In this document: piece by piece, positions 1-6,163 of the stretch | Position numbering within the stretch: the first letter of the stretch is position 1 | Layout of the letters: each line of letters starts with the position of its first letter | NCBI GenBank assembly: GCA_023397045.1 | Contig: JAEWUR010000501.1 | Span: 1-8,117 of the forward strand | Direction of reading: 5' to 3' | Source of the DNA: Planctomycetota bacterium | Lineage (GTDB): Bacteria; Planctomycetota; Planctomycetia; Pirellulales; Thermoguttaceae | Length of the DNA stretch: 8,117 nt | Program-made: the position numbers and the translations under genes | Notes under the pieces: model-generated | The model's database searches: none | What the model was told of the DNA's origin: nothing | The model's input: the letters and a program-made list of their open reading frames with translations, nothing else

Positions 1-1083
1 GTACCAGCCGGTCTTGCCGCCGATACGCTGAATTGGGGCAAAGGCCGTCTCGGGCGGCACGTTCACGGTCGCGGTGCGCGTGTCGATGATTCGTGAGCCA
101 AATCGGACACCGCCCCATCGCGGTCTCAGGCCTCTCGACGACAAGGCATCCGACCAACGGGTTTCCGCAAAGCCCCGGTCTTCATTCAGCAGCGCCCTGG
201 TCATCGCTTCGGCAAGCCGACGAGGACGAATCGGAAAGGCTTCCAGGGCGGACGGATCTTCGACCACGGTGGGGTTTCGCAGACCCTCGATCAGTTTCCG
301 CCCGATCCGTGCATAAACCGGCGTTACCAACCCCAACCACAGGCTCGACAAGTAGGGCGTAAGGACCGGGACGGGAATCATCAACCGCGTCAGCCCTCGT
401 TGCCGAGCATACTCCCGCATGATGTCGCCGTAACAGACCCGGTCGGGACCGCCAATCTCGAAAACGTGGCTTTCATGCTCCTCCAAATCCAAGGCGGCCA
501 GCAAATATTCCAGTACGTCTTCGATGGCGATCGGTTGTGCCGGAGTTGCCACCCATTTCGGGCAAACCATGACGGGAAGCCGTTCGACCAGGGCCCGAAT
601 CAACTCGAACGAGAGACTTCCCGAGCCGATAATAATCGAAGCACGGAGCTCGATCACCTGCACGCCGGACTTGCGCAGAATTTCGCCGGTCTCTTGCCGG
701 CTGCGCAGATGTTTCGAAAGGAAATGCTCCGGGTTGCCGAGCGCGCCGAGGTAAATGATTCTGCGAACCCCGGCTTGTTTTGCGGCTGCCGCGAAATTGG
801 CCGCTGCCTGCCGATCATCATGCTCGAAACCCTGGGCGGATCCCATCGAGTGAATCAGGTAGTACGCGGTGTCGACGCCCTCCAAGGCCGAGGACAGCGA
901 TTCAGGGGCCAACACGTCGCCGGCGACCAGTTCGGTGGCGCTGCCGATCCGTGGGCGGAGGCGTTCCGGGTGTCGAGCCAAACATCGCAATCGCAGACCT
1001 CGCCTCTCCAGCAACGGCATCAAACGACCGCCAATGTAGCCGGTCGCGCCCGTCAACAAGATCAAGGACTGATTGCGTGCCAT
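1..1083 (-). CDS. SDR-family NAD(P)-binding protein with start of DUF2867-type C-terminal domain (partial, C-terminus outside window)
   Basis: The frame is open from ATG at 1083 to the window edge, giving 361 codons with no stop. The N-terminus shows a Rossmann dinucleotide-binding loop, TGATGYIGG at residues 11-19 (G12, G15, G18), after a hydrophobic beta strand. An Arg at 37 (LARHPERL) ends the second strand and would suit NADP. Further SDR-like elements are GDV at 55-57, YYLIHSMG at 74-81 and IYLGALG at 110-116. This pattern fits atypical extended SDRs of the NmrA/YbjT type, which usually lack the classic YxxxK. The last visible residues, PPETAFAPIQRIGGKTGWY (343-361), match the start of the DUF2867 module that follows the SDR domain in proteins of roughly 480-500 residues, so about a quarter is missing. 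It is probably cytoplasmic; the substrate is unknown. It is divergent from tspO. No Shine-Dalgarno is visible before the ATG, but the glycine-rich loop lies at the usual distance from it. Confidence 0.88.
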   Translation of the reverse strand, partial: MARNQSLILLTGATGYIGGRLMPLLERRGLRLRCLARHPERLRPRIGSATELVAGDVLAPESLSSALEGVDTAYYLIHSMGSAQGFEHDDRQAAANFAAAAKQAGVRRIIYLGALGNPEHFLSKHLRSRQETGEILRKSGVQVIELRASIIIGSGSLSFELIRALVERLPVMVCPKWVATPAQPIAIEDVLEYLLAALDLEEHESHVFEIGGPDRVCYGDIMREYARQRGLTRLMIPVPVLTPYLSSLWLGLVTPVYARIGRKLIEGLRNPTVVEDPSALEAFPIRPRRLAEAMTRALLNEDRGFAETRWSDALSSRGLRPRWGGVRFGSRIIDTRTATVNVPPETAFAPIQRIGGKTGWY

Positions 1084-1091
1084 TGAGGTTG

Positions 1092-1119
1092 CCCAGATGT
1101 CCGAGTCATTTTATCTGGG
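1092..1119. promoter_or_regulatory. 7-bp perfect inverted repeat between the divergent SDR and tspO genes
   Basis: CCCAGAT (1092-1098) and ATCTGGG (1113-1119) are exact inverted copies separated by 14 bases. The centre-to-centre distance is 21 bases, about two helical turns, which would suit a dimeric regulator. The repeat sits 9 bases upstream of the SDR start codon and about 130 bases upstream of the tspO start. No T-run follows on either strand, so an intrinsic terminator is unlikely. A regulatory role is inference. I found no convincing -35/-10 pair in the 1084-1250 gap. Confidence 0.3.
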
Positions 1120-1250
1120 GGAAACATGTGTTACCAGCCCACCCGAGGCGGCCAGGGAATGGGTTTCCATTTTCTTTGGAAGATCGGCGTGGTAGACTTC
1201 AGATGAAATATCGCGATCCCGGTCAGTCACCCTTGCCGAGTCGAATATCC

Positions 1251-1739
1251 ATGGCCCAATCACCACCGAGATACCCTTTGTTTGGCTTGATCGTGCTGCT
1301 CACCCTCTGCTATGCAGTGGCGGGCATAGGCGGATTGGCCACAACGCCGAACATCCCCACCTGGTATGTAGATCTGGCAAAGCCATCATGGACGCCGCCC
1401 GGCTGGGTTTTCGGTCCAGTTTGGTCCGTGCTTTACTTCGCCATGGCTGTGGCCGCGTGGTTGGTCTGGCGGCAAGCCGGTTTGGCAGGGGCCGTTGCGC
1501 CGATGACGCTGTTTGGCGTTCAGTTGTTGCTGAATGCCATGTGGTCATGGCTGTTCTTCGGGCTGCGCAATCCCGGCGCCGCCGCCGTAGAGATCGTTCT
1601 TCTCTGGATGGCAATCGCCGCCACCATGACAGCCTTCTGGCGGCGGTCTGTGGTGGCTGGAATACTCTTCGTGCCCTATCTGGTTTGGGTGAGCTTTGCC
1701 GTCGCGTTGAACTTGGCTATCTGGCGACTAAATGGGTGA
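1251..1739 (+). CDS. tspO: TspO/MBR-family integral membrane protein
   Basis: A 162-residue protein, the normal size for bacterial TspO (translocator protein / peripheral benzodiazepine receptor family). These inner-membrane proteins bind porphyrins and affect tetrapyrrole, redox or light-related regulation. Five hydrophobic segments are visible, at about residues 9-30, 46-72, 80-103, 108-128 and 134-157. Family signatures are intact: WYVDLAKPSWTPPGWVF (38-54), VWSVLYFAMAVAAWLVW (57-73), LLLNAMWSWLFFGLRNP (92-108) and VPYLVWVSFAVALNLAIWRLN (141-161), including the Trp and Pro residues lining the ligand pocket. ATG 1251 gives the canonical length and places the first helix near the N-terminus. 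An in-frame ATG at 1203 would add 16 polar residues and cannot be excluded; neither has a strong Shine-Dalgarno. The last 12 bases overlap the end of the convergent DUF5054 gene. Confidence 0.95.
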   Translation: MAQSPPRYPLFGLIVLLTLCYAVAGIGGLATTPNIPTWYVDLAKPSWTPPGWVFGPVWSVLYFAMAVAAWLVWRQAGLAGAVAPMTLFGVQLLLNAMWSWLFFGLRNPGAAAVEIVLLWMAIAATMTAFWRRSVVAGILFVPYLVWVSFAVALNLAIWRLNG

Positions 1740-4499
1740 TCGAATCGACGATTCCGCACCAGATTGGCAGGCGCTGACCACCTGGGAGTCGAACAACAAG
1801 CTGACCGGTGCGTTAGGTTGAAGTGAAATCAACAGTTCATGGTTCCGTATCGGCAACAGCTTGCCGAGGGGGACGCCGCGAAGATCGCACGGTTGAGCCG
1901 TTTCACATTGCAGACCGTCCGGCAAGCGGATGCGACACGGCTCATCGCTGCCGATTTGTTCCCAAAGCCGCAGCAAGACGCCCTGCCCGTCGGGGTTGGG
2001 GCCAAAGGCCGTCACCAGTACGCCTGGTCGTGAGAGTTCGATGCCCGAGCGCGTTGGCGGCAAACTGCCGGCGAGCCCGTCGAACAACGCGGTCTCGGGC
2101 GACCGGCGCGATTCCCACGATTTCATCACGAGGTCCGCGTCGGTGGGGCCTGCCGACCAAATACGAACGGTGGAGGCGGGAACGTCGGAAATCCACTGCT
2201 GGAAATTCGTTCCCCAGACATTGTTGAACAGATTGACGAAGACGCGTGGCTCGCGAGGCGACCATTTCTGGGTGTATCGCAACAGACCTGGCCGACCGAG
2301 GCTGACAAGCGGCGAGTCGAGCGGGCAAAGGCCCATCCCCTGTCCATTGGCGTCCCTCACCGTCATTCCGCCGTTGAGGCAGAAGACCTCGTGATTGGCG
2401 CCCGGATGGATGTTTTGGGCGGGATCGATCACGGCCCCCAGCCTCGCCAGTCGGAAGGTTGGTTGTTCGATGTTTAGCGGAAAACACAGCCAGCCGGCTT
2501 CGGGCCAGGGGTCGGCGGTCTTGCCGGTGATGGAAAGCTCGACATCGAGGAACGGATAGCCTTGCCACAACGTGATCTTGATGCGGACGTGGTGCGGTAG
2601 GTCCGGGCCCGCCTTCACCGTCATGATCGCCGTGCTTGAAACATGCCCGCGATGCATTGAAAGCTGGAAATCCTCGGGCGATGCGACGGTATACGGCACA
2701 TCCTTCGCCGGCGGCAGATTCGGTTTGCCGAATTGTTCGCTCCAATCGGGCCATGGATTCACTTTGCAGTAGGATTCCAGGTAGGCATGATCGATGTCGG
2801 CGTCGAAACGCTCGTACAGATATTGCGCGAACCCGAGGTCGGCTTTGCCATCAACCAACTCACGGCTCGTTCGCTTATCGATTAACGAGTCGATCGTTCC
2901 GCGAGCGGCATTGACCCGTATCTGGAAAAACTCGTTTTCCAGAAATGAATCGTCGCTCGAATTGCGTCTACGATCGGGGAGCGAACACGTGTCGGCAGGG
3001 ACGTAGGTCCGATAGCCGAGGGGAGGAACGTTGCGAGCGACAAACGCGGGCCGCTTGTCTTCGGACATCTCGGCACCGATGATTTCGCCGGTATCGACGT
3101 CTCGCAGGAATGCCGGCTTCGTTGCCGACGGCGCCGATGGCGAGTGCTTGCCGTTGCGAGATTCGTCCCCCGATTTCGGTTGGACCAGACGGTCGCATGC
3201 CCAGGGCAAGGGGTTGAACACGACGATTCTCGGTCCTGTCACTCGGACGGCCTGAGCGAGCAACGCCATGTTTCGACCGATCGCGGGATCGACGCATCGC
3301 GCGAGGGTGCGGACATTGTCTCCCTTTTCGGCCCACGATTCTTCGACCACCGCATGTTGTCCGTTGGCTCGGGCACGTTGCCAATCGTCGCCGTAGTGCC
3401 ACTGGATGCTGTCGATCATGCAATAGCCCCAGGTATGTTCGCCGAACATGAGGCTGTTTTCATAGGCGTCGGCGACCGTCTTTGTGACGTTGGGCGCGTT
3501 GATGCCCCAAAGCCCCAGAAGCGTGCCGAGCAATTCCAAGTCACCGATCCGGGGGCGGCAGCGCCGGGCCAATGCGGTTTCCGCCGGCATCGAGCCAATT
3601 CCGTAGATCCACGTGTCGGGCATGTCGGCTCGAATCACGGGCAACGCGGGATTCTCTCGCAAAATCGCGTCGGCGAAATCCGAAAGCCGGCCAAATCGGA
3701 GAGGGACGCCCGGCATTTCATCGCGGGCCTGTTTGGCCAGTTTCTGCAATTCCTCCGGGCAGGGCGGGCCGTGGTTGTCCGACGTGTGGATCAATGCCAA
3801 CCACGTTTTGCAGGGCCAGTCGTTCGGCGCCTTAAGACCTGTCCCGTAATTCCCCGCGGTATACATCGTCAAAAGCCTCGATCCATCGGGGCCTTCCCAC
3901 CAGAAGAGCGGCGGGACGTCGGGCGAGGCGCTTGCTTCGTTGCAGCCTATATGCAGAAAATCAACTCCGGCGTGCTTCAGCAACGTCGGCACAATCCAGC
4001 AATGCGACGGCACGTCGGTCATCTTGGAATCGCGCGGGAGCGGAACGCCATGTTGCCGGGACAGGTCCGAGGAGAATCGCAAACCCCGGACGATGTCCTC
4101 CAGTTCCATGGATTCGGTGTGGAGCGACGCCGGCAGGGCGTGCCAAACCAACTGCCCCTTGTCAATGGCCGTGGTGATGCGATGGCGACGGTCGGGCGTT
4201 TGCCCCGGCCAAAGAATCTGGGCCATCGGCCAGCCGGGCAACGTCCAGACGAACCGATGCGGCGAATTGGTCTTCGTCGATGCCTCGCAAACGTCGAGGG
4301 CCTTGTCGATCATCAACGTGCGATAGTGCTCGACGACGTTTCGGGCCAGGTCGGTATAGCCGATGTCAAAGTGGGTTTTGAACGCCACAACGATTTGTTC
4401 GACGCGGTTGCGAGTCGACGGCGACTTTCCGGCGTCCGTTGGTCGGAGTCGATGGTGCAAAATCGTGGTGTTGGTCTCGCTGATGCTCCGAGCAGACAT
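1728..4499 (-). CDS. DUF5054 / GH38-like (alpha-mannosidase-fold) protein, probable glycosidase
   Basis: A 923-residue protein from ATG 4499; stop TAG at 1728-1730. The N-terminal half has DUF5054 hallmarks: FKTHFDIGYTDL (41-52), VWHALPASLHTESMELED (119-136), DSKMTDVPSHCWIVPTLL (157-174), DVPPLFWWEGPDGS (194-207) and MFGEHTWGY (351-359). They align in order with GH38 alpha-mannosidase motifs. H43/D45 would match the zinc-binding HxD, D162 the catalytic Asp of the family's D-x-x-G-H motif, and H355 a late metal-binding His. The C-terminal half looks like the beta-sandwich region of GH38 enzymes, with FNPLPW at 428-433 and FNNVWGTNFQQW at 758-769. The catalytic alignment is inferred by eye and activity is unproven. 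There is no signal peptide or membrane segment, so it is predicted to be cytoplasmic. GAGAGG (4509-4514) lies 9 bases before ATG 4499; an in-frame ATG at 4508 directly abuts it and would add MHR. It is the last gene of the operon, its ribosome-binding site filling the bases after the previous stop. Confidence 0.86.
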   Translation of the reverse strand: MSARSISETNTTILHHRLRPTDAGKSPSTRNRVEQIVVAFKTHFDIGYTDLARNVVEHYRTLMIDKALDVCEASTKTNSPHRFVWTLPGWPMAQILWPGQTPDRRHRITTAIDKGQLVWHALPASLHTESMELEDIVRGLRFSSDLSRQHGVPLPRDSKMTDVPSHCWIVPTLLKHAGVDFLHIGCNEASASPDVPPLFWWEGPDGSRLLTMYTAGNYGTGLKAPNDWPCKTWLALIHTSDNHGPPCPEELQKLAKQARDEMPGVPLRFGRLSDFADAILRENPALPVIRADMPDTWIYGIGSMPAETALARRCRPRIGDLELLGTLLGLWGINAPNVTKTVADAYENSLMFGEHTWGYCMIDSIQWHYGDDWQRARANGQHAVVEESWAEKGDNVRTLARCVDPAIGRNMALLAQAVRVTGPRIVVFNPLPWACDRLVQPKSGDESRNGKHSPSAPSATKPAFLRDVDTGEIIGAEMSEDKRPAFVARNVPPLGYRTYVPADTCSLPDRRRNSSDDSFLENEFFQIRVNAARGTIDSLIDKRTSRELVDGKADLGFAQYLYERFDADIDHAYLESYCKVNPWPDWSEQFGKPNLPPAKDVPYTVASPEDFQLSMHRGHVSSTAIMTVKAGPDLPHHVRIKITLWQGYPFLDVELSITGKTADPWPEAGWLCFPLNIEQPTFRLARLGAVIDPAQNIHPGANHEVFCLNGGMTVRDANGQGMGLCPLDSPLVSLGRPGLLRYTQKWSPREPRVFVNLFNNVWGTNFQQWISDVPASTVRIWSAGPTDADLVMKSWESRRSPETALFDGLAGSLPPTRSGIELSRPGVLVTAFGPNPDGQGVLLRLWEQIGSDEPCRIRLPDGLQCETAQPCDLRGVPLGKLLPIRNHELLISLQPNAPVSLLFDSQVVSACQSGAESSIRSPI

Positions 4500-4508
4500 C
4501 CTGTGCAT

Positions 4509-4514
4509 CCTCTC
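4509..4514 (-). promoter_or_regulatory. Shine-Dalgarno GAGAGG in the junction before the DUF5054 gene
   Basis: On the minus strand the upstream gene's TAA (4515-4517) is followed at once by GAGAGG and then ATGCACAGGATG. The purine run sits 0 bases from the first ATG (4508) and 9 bases from the second (4499), which favours the second. The spacing implies one transcript and probable translational coupling between the two genes. Confidence 0.55.
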
Positions 4515-6062
4515 TTACGGATTAGTGAATTGGAACGAATATAAATTCGCGCTTCGCATTTGCACGTGCATCCGAATCGGTTTGCCGACGAGTACCGACA
4601 GGTCGCTTTGTCCCTTCCAGGATACCGTTTGCCGGATATAGTTGCCGTTGATCACATCGCAATCGCCCAAGGCAAAGCCGTCAATTGGTTTGCCGTTCTC
4701 GTCCTGCAATTCGACGCGGAGATGTCCCCCGCCGCCGGTATCGACGTTCAGCATCAACTGTTTTCCGTCGAAGACCATCGCGGGGGTGGTGAACTCACCT
4801 GGATCCATGCCGGCATCGGCTGAGACGAATCCGTCCAAACGCGAAACGGCGCGCATGACGGACCCAAGGGCCTCCTTTTTGTCCAAGGCATAGTCGCCGT
4901 GGGTGAACGGCTGGGCCGAGTAATAGAGCCAGACCTCGTCGCCGCGATAGACCAGATTGCTGCCGCCGCAGACGTAGGTCATGCCATAGTCCCACGAGCC
5001 GTCGGGGCCACGTGGGATGAAGGGTTTCCCGCGTTCAGGTCGATTCCAGTGGATGCCGTCGCGGCTTGTGATCAGTTGGACCTCGATGTTGCCGTCGTTG
5101 CCGGGACTGCGCGTGCCGCCTCGCCCGCGACGCAACGAGACATCCTTGTGGAAATGATAATAAGCCGCTGGCATCCCGAAATAGACGCCCGGTGCGGGCT
5201 GATAGACGTTTACGCCGCCGCAATAGTGATCGATGCCGCTGAATAGCGTCTTGTCGAGATGCCGAACGTCTTCCTCATCGGCGTGGAACACGGCTGTTTC
5301 CGCCCCCCAGTTGTCTCTTGGGTCGGAAAACGTACATCGGGCAACTTGCCGCTGACCGTCGTTTCCTTCCGGGCCAAAATGCTGATTGAAACGGGCCCAG
5401 CCCACGTAGCAACCGAGCAGATTGTCGAAGCAGACGGCGTTGGTCGTGTCGCTGTTGCGAAACGACGGGTTGGGATAGGCTGTCCAATGGAGCCCGTCGG
5501 CGGAAAACGCCATTCGGGTTTTGCCTTCCCAGGTGCCGACCAGTTTGTAGCGTTCCTCGGGCGGGCATTGGGGATTCGTGTCGATGAATACGTTGCCCGG
5601 CTCGTGGGAATTGTCCAGTTTCGGCGGCCAGACGATGTTGGTATCCGTGCGGTTGTCAAACGGGACGATGCCCAGCTTGGGTTTCTCGAAATGGATCCCA
5701 TCCTTGGAAACCGCAACGCAAAGCCAGCGTTTCCGTTTGTCGTAATCGAAAGGACAAGGCGAAATGGCATCGTAATAAATGCGAATTTCGCCGTTGTCAT
5801 CCACAACCGAGTTGCCGGCTGATATCCGGTTGGCTTCCCAAGGGTTGCCGGTCTCGGGGACGAGCACGGGTCGAGCATCCTTGACGGGCGGATGGATCGA
5901 GAGCGAGATGCCACTTTTTTCTGCGAAAAACAGATCGTCGATGAAGAGCTGTTTGCGATTGCCGAATTGGAGGGGCTCGGGCCTCGACTCCGCGAAAGCC
6001 GCGGCACCGGCCGCGGCAAGCAAAATGATCAACAGGATGCGTGCAGGTTGACGATGAAGCAT
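4515..6062 (-). CDS. secreted five-bladed beta-propeller glycosyl-hydrolase-like protein (no sorting tag)
   Basis: A 515-residue protein. The N-terminus has a Sec signal peptide: Arg residues at 4 and 8, a hydrophobic core at about 9-22, and probable cleavage after AFA (22-24). The mature protein resembles the GH32/GH43/GH130-like propeller clan. It has repeated blade motifs SKDGIHFEKP (119-128), SADGLHWTAY (187-196) and SRDGIHWNRP (333-342), plus NPWEANRISAGNSVVDDNG (73-91) and PRGPDGSWDYGMTYV (350-364). A C-terminal beta-rich module starts at RLDGFVSADAG (408-418) and ends in ANLYSFQF (505-512). Family membership is judged from motif style; substrate and activity are unknown, and many such planctomycetal proteins are annotated only as hypothetical. 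It is a full-length paralogue of the neighbouring upstream gene but stops right after the C-terminal module, so it should be soluble and periplasmic or released. No clear Shine-Dalgarno precedes ATG 6062, which is chosen because it gives a standard signal peptide. Confidence 0.85.
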   Translation of the reverse strand: MLHRQPARILLIILLAAAGAAAFAESRPEPLQFGNRKQLFIDDLFFAEKSGISLSIHPPVKDARPVLVPETGNPWEANRISAGNSVVDDNGEIRIYYDAISPCPFDYDKRKRWLCVAVSKDGIHFEKPKLGIVPFDNRTDTNIVWPPKLDNSHEPGNVFIDTNPQCPPEERYKLVGTWEGKTRMAFSADGLHWTAYPNPSFRNSDTTNAVCFDNLLGCYVGWARFNQHFGPEGNDGQRQVARCTFSDPRDNWGAETAVFHADEEDVRHLDKTLFSGIDHYCGGVNVYQPAPGVYFGMPAAYYHFHKDVSLRRGRGGTRSPGNDGNIEVQLITSRDGIHWNRPERGKPFIPRGPDGSWDYGMTYVCGGSNLVYRGDEVWLYYSAQPFTHGDYALDKKEALGSVMRAVSRLDGFVSADAGMDPGEFTTPAMVFDGKQLMLNVDTGGGGHLRVELQDENGKPIDGFALGDCDVINGNYIRQTVSWKGQSDLSVLVGKPIRMHVQMRSANLYSFQFTNP

Positions 6063-6105
6063 GGCGGGTTACTCATGGGGGGTGACTGTGATCGGGCGCT
6101 TCATG

Positions 6106-6118
6106 GAGATAGTATCTC
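6106..6118. promoter_or_regulatory. 13-bp perfect palindrome in the gap between the two paralogues
   Basis: GAGATA-G-TATCTC is a perfect 6-bp inverted repeat around one central base, within the 101-base gap 6063-6163. It lies about 44 bases before the start codon at 6062 and just downstream of a promoter-like sequence on the minus strand, a position where a repressor could act. An arm this short can occur by chance. Confidence 0.25.
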
Positions 6119-6130
6119 TCATGTCTTCCA

Positions 6131-6159
6131 ATGATGGTCCGACGCATTCCGTACGTCAA
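6131..6159 (-). promoter_or_regulatory. possible internal sigma-70-like promoter before the 4515-6062 gene
   Basis: On the minus strand TTGACG (6159-6154; 5 of 6 to the -35 consensus) is followed after exactly 17 bases by CATCAT (6136-6131; 4 of 6 to the -10 consensus). Transcription would begin near 6124, leaving a leader of about 60 bases that contains the palindrome at 6106-6118. This is the only sizeable gap in the minus-strand gene chain, so a secondary promoter is reasonable, but it is predicted by eye only and planctomycete promoters are poorly defined. Confidence 0.28.
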
Positions 6160-6163
6160 TTGA

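Noticed and set aside
400..1086. Plus-strand open frame of 228 codons opposite the SDR gene
   Set aside because: It is the antisense shadow of a Rossmann-fold protein whose motifs are intact on the minus strand; no domain is visible in it.
1092..1119. Inverted repeat considered as an intrinsic terminator
   Set aside because: There is no T-run after it on either strand, and it lies between divergent gene starts rather than after a gene end.
780..1250. Upstream in-frame extension of tspO, giving 319 residues
   Set aside because: Most of the extension is antisense to the SDR gene and reads as low-complexity Arg/Pro/Ser-rich protein. TspO proteins are normally about 160 residues.
3144..4544. 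Long plus-strand open frame of 466 codons opposite the DUF5054 gene
   Set aside because: It lies antisense to a gene with clear family motifs throughout, and its own translation shows no recognisable domain. GC-rich coding DNA often gives long antisense frames.
5259..5822. Plus-strand open frame of 187 codons inside the soluble propeller gene
   Set aside because: It is antisense to a conserved propeller region shared with the paralogue and has no domain or ribosome-binding site of its own.
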